A stretch of DNA of 60,000 bases from Cryptomeria japonica (taxonomy: Eukaryota; Streptophyta; Pinopsida; Cupressales; Cupressaceae): positions 654,320,468-654,380,467 of the forward strand of contig NC_081409.1 in the NCBI RefSeq assembly GCF_030272615.1. Direction: 5' to 3'. Shown piece by piece: positions 22,739 to 33,438 of this stretch (position 1 is the first letter of the stretch; every line of letters starts with the position of its first letter). Below the pieces are notes generated by a model that was not told the origin of the DNA, made no database searches, and worked only from the letters and a program-made list of their open reading frames with translations. A program made the position numbers and the translations under genes.

Positions 22739-23172
22739 TAGTTGTTTTGGATGTGGATCACGAATTTCAGAACATCTCTAACATTAGGTGATACTCTCGT
22801 ATTATCATGCTAGAATTTTGCCATCAAATTTTTGACTTCACGAGTAAGTTTCATATCAAACCTTGGTATTCTACCACTAAAAGTCCATAATTTGTTTGTC
22901 GGATCACTTTCAAAATTAACTCTTCTTTTTACAGCTCTTGACAAATTTTTGTGATGAATATTAAGATATCCACTTATGTTACTCATCATTCTTTTATTAG
23001 AAGTTGTTTGGCTTACTAAAGCTATTGTTATTGCCCATCGTGCCACATTTTTATCTTTAAAATGACTTTTCTTTCCAATTGTATCAAAGGCGCTAGCAAC
23101 AGTCGATACAACTTGTTTTAAAGACTCGTCCTTCTTCTTGGGTTTGACATAAAAGCCTAACTTCTTCATCAC
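22735..23172 (-). pseudogene. Transposase middle segment with stop and frameshift
   Basis: The ORF (MMKKLGFYVKPKKKDESLKQ...) has a helical region that includes HHKNLSRAVKRR, plausibly DNA-binding. It stops at about 22810 (MAKF*). The next codons read on as HDNTRVSPNVRDV, and then in a shifted frame as IRDPHPKQLLDMTQTELYKK, joining the ORF that starts at 22738. So one stop and one frameshift (about 22770) separate two parts of one ancestral protein. Confidence 0.6.
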
Positions 23173-23593
23173 TTTTCACATTTTAGTCATTTTAATTAGT
23201 TGTACCATTAATTGACATTGAAACACAAATTTCTTATTATAAAAAAAATCTAAACAATCTATTTGCATGTGTTCTAATCTATCTCCATGAAACCAAGCCA
23301 GGAAGGTTGTCTAGTACATCACTTTTAATTTCAAAATTTTCATTCATTTGATTATCATTCAAACATGTTTCATTTTCAATTGGTGTTTCCATGTCTACAT
23401 ACACATTATTGGTTTTAGTTGCAGGTGCATTTTCAATTTCATTTGGAGTTTCAAATTTGGTTTCAATTTCAATTTCAAGTTGAGATCTAGTTTCATTTGG
23501 GGTTTCGATTTGGATTTCAATTTTAGTTTCAACTTGAGTTCTAATTTAATTTTGGGTTTGATTTTCAATTAGAATTTCATTTAATAAGTAACC

Positions 23594-23893
23594 TTATTCC
23601 ACTAAATCACCAATTTCTTCATGAGAAAACACACAGGGCTGTGAAGAAATACATGTATCCAATAATGAATTAGAAGATGCACCTAAATTAAATGGTTCTA
23701 TTGTGTTTCCTTTGTCAGCATTTATGGTCTCATTGATGTTCTCCTCTTCTAACACGATTGTGGAACTTGAAGCTCCTTGTCTCATTCTTGATCTTCTCTC
23801 TCGTTGACACATTGCCTCCTTCTCCCTATTTGCTGCAATCTCCTCAGTTGTCAGAACCTTCCTTTGCCTCTTCCTACATTGATTTGATCCCAT
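23594..23893 (-). pseudogene. Transposase N-terminal exon-like ORF
   Basis: This 99-residue ORF begins at ATG 23893 (MGSNQCRKRQRKVLTTEEIA) with a basic patch (REKEAMCQRERRSRMRQG), then an acidic Ser/Asn-rich tail ending at a stop. It lies just upstream of the body of the transposase in the same direction. A basic N-terminus is common for DNA-binding transposases. I cannot place it in a named family. Whether it is spliced to, or frameshifted from, the next ORF (23172) is unknown. Confidence 0.5.
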
Positions 23894-24099
23894 GGCTACA
23901 CCAAAATTTGAATTCGAATTGTTCTCCTTACAAAATCTTCAATAAGACAAACGAAGAGAATGATTAATCAAAACATTCTCTTTGCAGATCATACCTATTA
24001 GGCAATGATTGAAGAATCATTCAATCATTGGGATTTATGCTTGTGGGCTAGATTCTGGCCCAACGGATCTTTTCAGAAATTGGTTCTCATTATTTAATG

Positions 24100-24205
24100 A
24101 AATGGGCACCCGTTTTTGAAAACGGGTGCCCATTTTGCTTTAAACGGTACAAAGTGAAATGGGTGCCCGTTTTTTGAATTTAAAAAATGGGTGCCCGTTT
24201 GTTAA
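24100..24205. repeat. Right subterminal GGGTGCCCG repeats
   Basis: Four copies: AAATGGGCACCCGTTTT, AAACGGGTGCCCATTTT, AAATGGGTGCCCGTTTT and AAATGGGTGCCCGTTTG. The first two form a 30-bp head-to-head palindrome able to fold into a hairpin. Confidence 0.8.
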
Positions 24206-24235
24206 AATTAGGGGCAGGAAACAACCCTCATATTT

Positions 24236-26129
24236 TTTTTTTGCTTCGAGATAGGCTTTGTCCCACCAAGCCTATACTTGGACCTCCAAAAAAATGACTA
24301 AGGTAAAATGACATTGGATTTCTACCTTGGCCTCATTTTTTGAGGGCCTTTCTGATTGAATTTTTTGACGAAACGAAAACCCATTACAGGTTTTAGTGTC
24401 CTGATTTTACAAATGTAAATTTTATAGTGATAAGATTACTTTCACTATTTTTGTATTATTTATTAATCAAAAGTGGAACCTAAACCTAAAATACCAAGGT
24501 TCACTAAAACTTTAATAACTTTTTTGTTTTTAGGATTTTAGAAAAATAAATTATATGACTTCAATCTACATACAATTCTTTTAAATATGAAAAAAAAAAT
24601 ATTGAAAAATATGAAATTTTCATCAAATTATGGTGGTCGTACACCTGATGTTTTGAAAATATACTTTATTGTCAATTAAAAATTAATTAAAAAAAAAACC
24701 AATAAAAAATAAGCAAAAATATTCTCATAAATATTTGGTGTCTTAGGTATTATTTCCCAGAAGGATTTACAAAAAATCATTTATTTGCATCAAAAAAGGG
24801 TGGTCGTACACATGTGTGGTATGGTCCTGAAACAGGCATTTTGAAAAACTGGTTTTTGAACATGCCTACTAAAAAGGGATTTCTAGCATGTGGGTATTAA
24901 AATAAACTAGATATTTGAAAAGTAGACTCTAGACACTACATTTTCTATTACTGAAGTTTTTCAAGATTCAATCTCTAAGTGCATCAAATTTTGACATCAA
25001 CCGATAGAAAATTTGAAAAATAGAGAAAACACTTCCACTTTTTGCCCAAAAGTGGGACTCAACTTCTTGCAGCCACCCATAAAGGAACTATCAAAGTTGA
25101 TTTTTTAAAGATCATTATATAATTTAGATATTATTGATATTGTATCAGTAAATGGTCAAAATTAAGATAGAGGATTGGAATATTGTAATTTCTTCTTTGA
25201 GTGGAAAATTAGTGAGTTGTTTCTATCTTTGGCATGTCAGCAATTTTTTTAGAAAGAGACTTGTTATAGTAAAGATGTTTATACATTGAGGCAATTATAA
25301 TTTTGGTATCACCATGCAATCATATGATCAAACGATCAATGAACATAAGTTGAATTATATAAATGTTGCAAATATGAGTATGTGTTGTCATTGATGTCAA
25401 ACTTGTTGGTTTGTTGTTGATCCAGATGTGTAACTTGGTAATGTTCTTGGTTTGGATGTAGTCTATAGGAGTGTAGTAACAATAAGTTAATACAAAATTC
25501 ATGTAGATGTATAATGCTTGTTTGTAGATGATTTAGATGGTATGTCATGACATATTATGGAGTTAATTTGGAATATTTTGAAAGGTGTGTCAACATGGTG
25601 TGATGCCTCACACATTTCATTTTTCTTTCACATAGAATTACAAATTATTTATCGACTGACTGTTTTATATTTACATGTTACACCTTAAAGTTTCAAAAGT
25701 ACAAAAAATTAGTAATGAATACAGTTTCTGATGTATTTTAAACAACAAAATATAACCAATATTTTAGTGGATGTTGTTCTTAGCAATTCAATTTTATTAC
25801 TATCTCTCATTTAAAATTTGTGTATCTTTCCCTGAAGAAGGGATGTTCACAAGTCATTATTGTATCATGCCTTGAGATCATGCACCTTACTCTTGCAATT
25901 CCATCTTAGAGGCAGTGACCTCCTTGGCCTTTTTCCTAAATATTGTGAGTTGTTTATCATATAGTGAGATACTTCTTAGTATGGCTTTTTCCATCTTGAT
26001 TTCTCCACATAAAAATCTTGTTGTTCATGTGTTATTGCTTTTCTGCTTTCAGTTTTTTACTTAAAATTGTGCATATGGCAAATAAACTAAAAGTTAAGTG
26101 AATGGATAAATCTAATTAAATTTTTATAT
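24236..26129. other. AT-rich intergenic DNA
   Basis: No coding sequence. The word GGTGGTCGTACAC occurs twice (about 24631 and 24800) in the same orientation, each followed by C/ATGTG or CTGATG, so the two stretches are probably related non-coding repeat copies. Confidence 0.45.
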
Positions 26130-26260
26130 ATGTTGATTCACAACCCCTCTTAGTATCAGAAAGAGTTCAACAATAAAATTCTAAGTGTATGAATTTTTAA
26201 TCATTTTTATCAACATGAACAGTGTTGAACACACCAAATACTAAGAGGGGGTGTGAATAA
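26130..26260. repeat. Two copia-type LTR ends facing each other
   Basis: At 26134-26171 the plus strand reads ATTCACAACCCCTCTTAGTAT then CAGAAAGAGTTCAACA. At 26226-26262 there is the inverse, TGTTGAACACACCAAATACT then AAGAGGGGGTGTGAAT. Both are the terminal CACCCCCTCTTAGTATTxG... / ...GTTCAACA form of copia LTRs. They are inverted and about 55 bp apart, which suggests two nested or juxtaposed insertions of one family. Confidence 0.5.
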
Positions 26261-26510
26261 GTATTTGAAAAACCCAAACCCTTTGGCACAATTCAAATTC
26301 AAAACCCCTTACATAGACTAGTAGAAATGAACACAAACCCCCAAATGTATAGTGCAAGCAAGAGAATAGGCCCTGTCATCTAGATAACCATAAATCACCC
26401 TAAAAATCAACACAAAAAAAATATGTGGCACCAAAATAATCAACCACTTTCATGTGGACCACACGGAGACATTCCTTCAATATTCAAAAATATTTCCATA
26501 CACTTATTTC

Positions 26511-26839
26511 ACGCTAGTACATTCGGGCCTAATTTTCGATGACTCATTGTCGGAAGTCTGATGACAAAACATCAGACTTTCAACAAATGTAACCATCAAA
26601 AACTCATCGTCAGTGTTCCCGACGATGCCATTTGCCTCGATAGTCCGACGATGTTATGAACTCTTTCGACAACTGCTATGTTTGCTCCTCCGACCAAAAA
26701 TATCATCGGATTACAACTAGAATTTCAAGGCTCCCCCACTACCATGAATTGATGACTGTTCGACAAGGAAGTGATGTCGGACATAGAGCATCCTTGTCGG
26801 ATTTTTCTTTAGTTGTCATCAAAATTCTGACAGTTTCAG
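26511..26839. other. CGTCGG/GTCGGA-rich stretch, possible DNA-transposon end
   Basis: GTCGGA, CCGACGA, CATCGTC and TCGGA words occur at least ten times in 330 bp, in both orientations. One imperfect hairpin is AAGTCTGATGACAAAACATC followed by AGACTTT. Such clusters are common in subterminal regions of CACTA-type elements; CACGCTAGTAC at 26510 could be a damaged CACTA end. No partner end was found. Confidence 0.35.
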
Positions 26840-26973
26840 ATGTAGTGGGTCAGATGGCTTGGTTGTCGGTGCATGAAAGCATTACATGAGTTCTACTTTT
26901 AAAAATTGCATAAAACATTTTTAATTTATTTGATTTAGTGTTATTTGCAAAAAAATATTATCAATAATGTTTT
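26840..26973. repeat. Left TIR, outer part
   Basis: Reverse complement of 34736-34867. It is broken at 26973 by the copia LTR and continues at 33444. The last five bases (GTTTT, 26969-26973) are the left copia target duplication. Confidence 0.85.
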
Positions 26974-28034
26974 TGTTAGGTCTCGGGGACAACTTAGAGG
27001 GAGGGGGGGTGAATCAGTTGTCCAACAAATTCAAACCAAAAAGACTAAACCAACTTTAATGCTTAATACCGGTAAACTAGTCTTTTATGTCGGTAGATAG
27101 TTTTATCAATTAATTATAGCACCGGTAAAGATTAATGCATGAAATAGAAAGACAATAACATCCACAACACATAACACCAATATTTGTACGTGGAAACCCT
27201 GTAAGGGGAAAAACCACAGTGGGAAACCTTACCCACAATCAGATGATACTACTGCAGATATTATGTGTATACAAATGGGGTCTGCACATGCAGAAAGGCC
27301 AAGCACCTAGAGCTCATTTCTCAAACATAAATAGGAGTCACACTAACTACAATTGGATGGTTAAATCCAATAAGGATTTACTGCTCAAATTAGCATCTTT
27401 CTATGGTAGATTCAGTATCGATGTAGTTTTGATTGTCTTAAACAAAAAACCTCCTTCAACCTTCAAATGATGTTTGCATGTATAGCTCTGCTTATTCTCG
27501 CATATACCTTCACACAATTCCTTTCTTCATTCCACATCCGATCTTACAAATAAGATCTTACATTTATATCATAACCTAAGACAAATTTTGGTAGGTTGGC
27601 TCTAAAAGATATTACAATAAAATCAATTTACAAATAAAACAATGTCTGATGCAATAACCGATTCAACATGTCAGATTGATGCATTTACAACAATAATAAG
27701 ACATCTCCATAGCACATCGTGCTCATCTAGAAATGATAAACATGTCAGTGTATAACTTGGACCTATTTGCCGGTAACAACAAATATGCAAATACGAATAT
27801 GCCAATGAACAAATCTCCAAGACAAAGTGTCCAACGATGTCTTAGACATAACTAGGTGTTATCCATGCCATCCAAGTGTTGGTGAACATTATATCCTGCC
27901 TGTGTACCATATACCAGTGATTGTGCATAAGTCACTTGCTTGTCGGTGAATGTTGTTGATTCTCCTAAGTGCCAGAGTTGATAAGTGTTATTAGGTGTTG
28001 ACATCAATGACAAAACCATACCAAAATACCAACA
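26974..28034 (-). repeat. Copia 3' LTR (left)
   Basis: TGTTAGGTCTCGG...ATACCAACA on the plus strand; by eye 92-95 % identical to 32374-33438. It contains the copia-typical stretch GTACGTGGAAACCCTGTAAG and GGGAAAAACCAC, and many CCGGT words. Confidence 0.93.
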
Positions 28035-28048
28035 ATCTCCCCCTTTGG
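28035..28048 (-). promoter_or_regulatory. Copia polypurine tract
   Basis: CCAAAGGGGGAGAT on the minus strand abuts the TGTTGG start of the 3' LTR. Three further purine tracts of the same type lie upstream of it at about 28141-28150, 28190-28200 and 28273-28281. Confidence 0.85.
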
Positions 28049-28339
28049 CATTGATGGCAACACAAGATGGAAAAACCATCAAAGTGCCAAAACAAAAATG
28101 CCAAATACCAAAAACCAACTATCTCCCAAAAGTAACAATCTCTCCCCCTGGGAGTGACTTGTGTTTTTCTTGTGCTTTCCCATACCAATCTCTCCTCCTT
28201 TGATATCAAATGCCAAAACAATATAAAGACCATTTTCCAGATACAAAATACCAACCAATTCACTATACCAACCGCTCCCCCTGAGAAGTAGCTTTATCAT
28301 CAAAGCCGGAGTAAAATATTTTTCTGTTAATTCCGTCGG

Positions 28340-28923
28340 TTGATGACTATCATCAACTGTCTAAGTATCTACTGGTGGGGGTATGACCCCAAGCTGGTCT
28401 CTAAGATATTCAAAAGTCTCCTTAGGTAGAGGTTTAGTGAAAATATCTACAATCTGCTCTTTAGTATTCACATAAACCAATTTTATTTCTTTTGCTTCAA
28501 CATTTTCCCTTAGAAAATTCAGTTTGATAGAAACATGTTTGGTTTTAGAATGTAATACCGGATTCTTAGATATATCAATTTCTATAGTGTTATCACAATA
28601 GATAGTAATAGGTTCCTTGCATTTTACCTTTATATCCTAATTCTAATTCTGCTAGTTGTTGCTGCAACATATTCTAATTCTGCTATTGATAAAGATGTAT
28701 AATTTTGTTTCTTACTGAACTAGGAAATTAATCTGCTTCCAAGAAAAAATGCTCCACCGGTGGTGCTTTTTCTATCATCCACATCTCTTGCCCAATTTGC
28801 ATCTGTCTATGCACATAATTCAAAGTTTTCATCTCTAGGATACCATAATCCAAGATTTGTAGTGCTTTGTAAGTACCGGAAAATCCTTTTTACTGGTGAT
28901 TCATGATTTTCTCTAGGATTACT
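28340..28923 (-). pseudogene. Copia RNase H, frameshifted and internally deleted
   Basis: The minus strand reads RYLQSTTNLGLWYPRDENFE, TDANWARDVDDRKSTTGGAF, SKKQNYTSLSIAELEYVAA, then (shifted) pieces matching ISKNPVLHSKTKHVSIK, KEQIVDIFTKPLP and FEYLRDQLGV. These are the hallmark copia RNase H blocks (TDADWAG..., AEAEY, DIFTKPL). A stop replaces the residue before TDANW, and a further stop (LIS*FSKKQ) replaces a Trp. About 20 residues after the AELEYVAA block are missing, with a short duplication of TTCTAATTCTGCTA nearby. It would remove the RNA strand during reverse transcription. Confidence 0.85.
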
Positions 28924-29800
28924 CTAAAATCTTGAAACAATACATACTACATTCATGATATCAGGTCTTGTTTGTGTCAAATATAGTAAACCTCCTATCA
29001 TAGATTTATACCTTGTCAGATTAACAGGTGTAGATTCATCCCGTAGTGATAATTTGTCATTTGTAGTCATAGGCGTGCTTACCGATTTAGAGTTCTCCAT
29101 CCCAAATTTCTTTAATAACTCCTTCAAGTACTTAGATTGACTCAAGAGTATACCTTGATCAGTCTGTGAAATTTGCAATCCTTTAGAAAATCCAATCTTC
29201 AAAAGATACTTATCCAATCTTGCATACCAAGCTCTTGGAGCTTGTTTCAACCTATACAAAGCTTTCCTTAACCTACAAACCATATCTTTGTTATCTGTCA
29301 AAGAAAATCCATCAGGTTGTTCAATGTAAACTTCTTCTTCAAGATCTCCATTCATAAATGCACATTTAATATCCATTTGATATACTTTGTAGTTCTTGTG
29401 TGCTGCAAAAGCCAAGAATAATCTGACTGCCTCAATTCTAGCTACGGGTGCAAAGGTCTCATTATAATCAATTCCTCCTTTTTGAGAATATCCCTTACAC
29501 ACTAGTCTTGTTTTATTTCTGATTACCTTACCATCTTCAATAAGTTTGTTTCTGAATACCCATTTTGTTCCAATCACATTTTTGTCTTTAGGTCAGGGAA
29601 CTAATATCCAAGTGTTATTTTTCTCAATTTGTTCTAGTTCCTCTTCCATAGCTTTAATCCAGTGTTTATCTTCACATGCCTCATTAATTGATGATGGTTC
29701 ACTTTGAGAAATAAGACATACCTCTTCATTTGCCAATCTTCCTTTTGTCATAACTCCTTTATACTTGTTTCCAATTATCTAATCTTCAGAGTGATTCAGT
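28924..29800 (-). pseudogene. Copia reverse transcriptase lacking the YVDD box
   Basis: Recognisable in order: [55 protein letters not shown], the catalytic-Asp strand [70 protein letters not shown]. At about 29178-29183 the sequence jumps from LLKIGFSKG directly to LQISQTDQG. The 60 or so residues that normally lie between, with the YVDD catalytic box, are gone in frame. The enzyme therefore could not polymerise. The upstream stop (LVP*PKD) is another lesion. The copy could only be mobilised in trans. Confidence 0.92.
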
Positions 29801-30009
29801 CTTACATACCGAGGTGTCTTTGTTTTCTATTGTTCCTCAGTTATAGTGGAATTTTCAGATGATACCGGTATAACTGGATCTTCATTCTGTACCAGTGGAT
29901 TCAATGTAGATTCATTTGTCAGAATTTCTGTTGCCGGTTCAGAGTCTATATACCTTGAAGTTCCTCTGAATTATTCATCAATCTTTACATTTGTACTCTC
30001 AACAATTTT

Positions 30010-31233
30010 CTACAATCTTTTATTAAAACATCTATATGCCTTACTCTTAGATGAATAACCAAGAAATATTCCTTCATCACTTCTAGGATCAAATTTGCCA
30101 ATATACTCATGTCTTCTAATATAGCATTTGCTTCCAAATATTCTAAAATATTTAAGAGTAGGAGTAATACCAAACCATAGTTCATGAGGGGTCTTACCAG
30201 TTTCGCCTTTGATGTGAACTTTGTTGAATGTATAGACTGTTGTGCTTACTGCCTCTCTCCAATACACATGTGATAGATTTGCTTCTAATAACATACTTCT
30301 AGCTGCATCCAAGATAGTTTTGTTTTTCCTCTCTACAACTCCATTCTGTTGTGGTGTCTAGGGTGTTGACAGCTATCTTTTGATTCCATTCACTTCACAG
30401 AATGCATTAAATTCCTTAGATGTAAATTCTCCTCCTTGATCTGATCTTAGACATTTGATTTTCTTACAGGTTTCATTCTCTACCATTGCTTTGAACAGTT
30501 TGAACTTCCCAAGTGCTTCTGATTTTTCTTTGAGAAAAGTAACCCAACACATTCTAGAGTAGTCATCAATGATTAGCATGAAATATCTATCACCTTGTAA
30601 AATTTTAGTTCTAACTAGACCACATAAATTAGTATGAACTAAGTCAAGAGCATTATTTGATTTTTTTGGAATACTTTTAAAAGTAGCTCTAACTTGTTTT
30701 CTAAATTGACATTCCTTACATACTGGATTGTGAGGTTTTACAATCTTAGGTAAATCTCTAACTGCCTTAGTAGTACTGATTTTTACCATGCAATCAAAAT
30801 TTACATGACAAAGTCTCTTATGCCATAGCCAACTTTCATCAATATGTGCAATCAAGCATGTCTTTTCACTGTTATTCAAATGAAAGATATTACCTCTAGT
30901 TTGATTACTGGTTGCAATTTCCAAACCAGTTCTATTCATGATTTTGTATTTTCCATTCTTAAATTGTAACTGTAATCCTTTCTCAACTAATTGACTAACA
31001 CTCAAAATATTATGCTTTAAACCTTCCACATAGTAAACATTGTCAGTATAATGCTTACCATCAAGAGATATTGTACCTTTGCCTTTGATCAAACAAGCTT
31101 TATCATCTCCAAATCTCACTAAGCCTCCATTATATTCCTGAAAGTTTAAGAATTTGCTTCTATCACCAGTCATATGATGTGAGCATCCTGAATCAATGAT
31201 CCATTCATCCTTAACTTCAATTTTATTTGCCAA
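30010..31233 (-). pseudogene. Copia protease and integrase, several lesions
   Basis: Protease: WIIDSGCSHHMTGD, with the DSG active site, at the start. The integrase zinc finger follows (WHKRLCHVNF ... CKECQFRK). In the DDE core the first acidic residue, normally Asp in HTDLCG, is Asn here (codon 30628-30630; VHTNLCGL). The second, in LRSDQGGEF, and the Glu in NGVVERKN are intact. Two stops interrupt the core (KR*LSTP*TPQ, about 30358-30372). The C-terminal part (WFGITPTLKYFRIFGSKCYI, IFLGYSSKSKAYRCFN) is readable to 30010. It would cut and join element DNA into the genome, but cannot with these changes. Confidence 0.92.
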
Positions 31234-31236
31234 GGC

Positions 31237-32316
31237 CTATTCTACCGGTTGAATAGTAGGTGATGGTTGATCTTCTGTTATAGTAACAAAAACCCATCCA
31301 TTGTCTATCGAATCTTCATCAGAATCATCAGTCACTCCTTCATCAGCAAGATAACAAGATTTATCTTTATTCTTCTTAAATCTATATCTCTGATATTCAT
31401 GATTAGGCTTGTATGTTCTCCTAGCTTCTTCTCTTAGTCTAGCATATCTATTAGGGCATCTAGAAGCCATATGACCAATCTTATTATAGTTGAAACATTT
31501 AAAGGGTGTTTTACCTTCATACTTACTTCCAACTGGACCTTTAGGCATTTTTATTGCAAATAGTGCTTCATGTTCTTCAATTTCTTCATTTTCTCTCCTG
31601 CTTTCCTCAAGTTCTCTTGCATAAAAAGATTTCCAATCAGACTTTTCAAATGATGGTGTAGATGATGATGCTTTAAAAGCTAAATATGTCTTTATAGTAG
31701 CAATAGGACCAAATTCCTCAATTTCAAAAGCTGCAAGTTTTCCAATCAATGTATCCCTAGTTACTGATGTATTAGGCATTGTTCTTAACTCATTTATAGT
31801 AGTAACCTTCATTTTATATGCCGATGGAAATCCCCTTAAAACTTTTGAAATAATTTCATCTTCACGTAAGGTTCCTCCACAACATTTAATACCCAAAACA
31901 ATTTCATTAAGTCTTTCCATAAAAGCAAAGATCCTTTCATTTTCTTCCATTTTTAGATTTTCATACCTGACCCGGAAGCTTTCAAATTTTGCAATTTTGA
32001 CTGTGGAATCTCCTTCATTTAGTGTTTCCAAATGATCCCAAATAGCTTTGGCAGTTGACCTATCTAATAATCCCATGATTTTCTGATTTGATAATGCGCT
32101 CAAAAGTGCTTCTCTTGCTTTGCAATCATTTTCCTCATCTTTAGCCAAGTTAGGTGGATTAGGCTAATTCTGATTAGGAGCAGTATAGCCATTCTTTGTA
32201 ACATCCCAAATGTCCTTTTCAATGCAATTCAGATGTGTCTCCATTCTAATCTTCCAAATGCCATAGTTGGTTCCATCAAGTTTAGGACTATCCTTCTTGA
32301 AATAGTTAGTAGACAT
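31237..32316 (-). pseudogene. Copia gag with a damaged zinc knuckle
   Basis: The ATG at 32316 starts MSTNYFKKDSPKLDGTNYGI and WKIRMETHL, a typical copia Gag N-terminus. A stop follows after APNQN (about 32160). The rest is open to 31237 and includes KAIWDHLETLNEG, FMERLNEIVLGIKCCGG and ITTINELRTM-like Gag motifs. The nucleocapsid knuckle is KCFNYNKIGHMASRCPNR: the second Cys of the C-x2-C-x4-H-x4-C pattern is Tyr (codon 31486-31488), so zinc binding should fail. A single TAG (31237-31239) separates it from protease in the same frame, consistent with an ancestral single gag-pol ORF. Confidence 0.92.
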
Positions 32317-32358
32317 TGGATCTCCTCGAGCTGTTAAACTTCTGCAAAAAGAGGACTA

Positions 32359-32371
32359 GGCTCTAATACCA
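32359..32371 (-). promoter_or_regulatory. Copia primer binding site
   Basis: TGGTATTAGAGCC on the minus strand is complementary to the 3' end of initiator tRNA-Met, with one change from the usual TGGTATCAGAGCC. It lies 2 bp from the 5' LTR. Confidence 0.9.
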
Positions 32372-32373
32372 AT

Positions 32374-33438
32374 TGTTAGGTCCTGCGGAAAACTAAGAGG
32401 GGGGGGGGGTGTGAATCAGTTGTCCAACAAATTCAAACCAAAAAGACTTAACCAACTTTAATGCTTAATACCGGTAAACCAGTCATTTATGTCGGTAGAT
32501 AGTTTTATCAGTTAATTACAATACCACTAAAGATTAATGCATGAAATAGAAAGACAATAACATCCACAACACATAACACCAATATTTGTACGTGGAAACC
32601 CTGTAAGGGGAAAAACCATTGTAGGAAACCTTACCCACAATCAGATGATACTACAACAGATAGTATGTGTATACAAATGGGGTCTGCACATGTAGAAAAG
32701 CCAAGTTCCTAGAGCTCACTGCTCAAACACAAATAGGAGTCACACTGACTACAATTGGATGGTTAAATCTAATAAGGATGTACTGCTCAAATTAGCATCT
32801 TTCTATGCTGGATTCAGTACCAGTGTAGTTTTGATTGTCTTCACAAAAACACCTCCTTCAACCTTCAAATGATGTTTGCATGTATAGCTCTACTTATTCT
32901 CGCATATACCTTCACACAATTCCTTCCTTCATTCCACATCCAATTTTACAAATAAGATCTTACATTTATATCATAACCTAAGACCAATTTTAGTAGGTCA
33001 GCTATAAAAGATATTACAATAAAATAAATTCACAAATAAAACAATGTCCGATGCAATAACCGATTCAACATGTCGGCTTGATGTATTTACAACAATAACA
33101 AGACATCTCCATAGCATGCCATGGTCGTATGGAAAAGATAAACCTGTTGGTGTATAACCTGGACCTATTTGTCAGTAACAACGAATAGGCAAATACGAAT
33201 ATGCCAATGAACCAATCTCCAAGACAAAGTGTCCAAACGATGTCTTCGACATAACCAGGTGTTTTCCATGCCATTCCAAGTGCCGGTGAACATTATATCC
33301 TACCAGTGTACCAGATACCGGTGATTGTGCATAAGTCACTTGCTTGCCGGTGAATGTTGTTGATTCTCCAAAGTGCCAGAGTTCATAAGTGTTAGTAGGT
33401 GTTGACATCAATGACAAAACCATACCAAAATACCAACA
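32374..33438 (-). repeat. Copia 5' LTR (right)
   Basis: TGTTAGGTCCTGCGG...ATACCAACA, partner of 26974-28034. It has a longer G-run after AAGAGG (about 12 G) than the left copy. Confidence 0.93.

Larger units (their letters stand above)
20248..24235 (-). mobile_element. DNA transposon with GGGTGCCCG-rich ends, superfamily uncertain
   Basis: A transposase relic on the minus strand (23893 to 21501) is bracketed by two unusual GC-rich ends in otherwise AT-rich DNA. The left end (20308-20575) has about eight copies of AAATGGGTGCCCGTTT or its inverse, several degenerate. The right end (24100-24205) has four clean copies in both orientations. Near the outer edges the left end carries GGGTTG...CCTGC (from 20290) and the right end, inverted, carries GGGTTGTTTCCTGCCCC (24235 inward). 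The exact ends and target duplication are not resolvable. Frameshifts in the coding part mean it is non-functional. Confidence 0.65.
26974..33438 (-). mobile_element. Full-length Ty1/copia element, inactivated
   Basis: Two direct LTRs (1061 and 1065 bp) flank a 4.3-kb interior coding, on the minus strand, for Gag, protease, integrase, reverse transcriptase and RNase H in the copia order. A tRNA-Met-type primer binding site lies next to the right LTR and a purine tract next to the left LTR, which fixes minus orientation. From 32316 to 28924 all parts are in one frame, broken only by stop codons; RNase H is frameshifted. Key catalytic features are lost (see gene entries). The element sits in the left TIR of the Pack-type transposon, with a 5-bp target duplication. 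Confidence 0.95.

Noticed and set aside
26999-27010. G-runs at 26999 and 32399 as G-quadruplex or telomere signals
   Set aside because: Part of the copia LTR edge; length varies between the two LTRs as expected for slippage.
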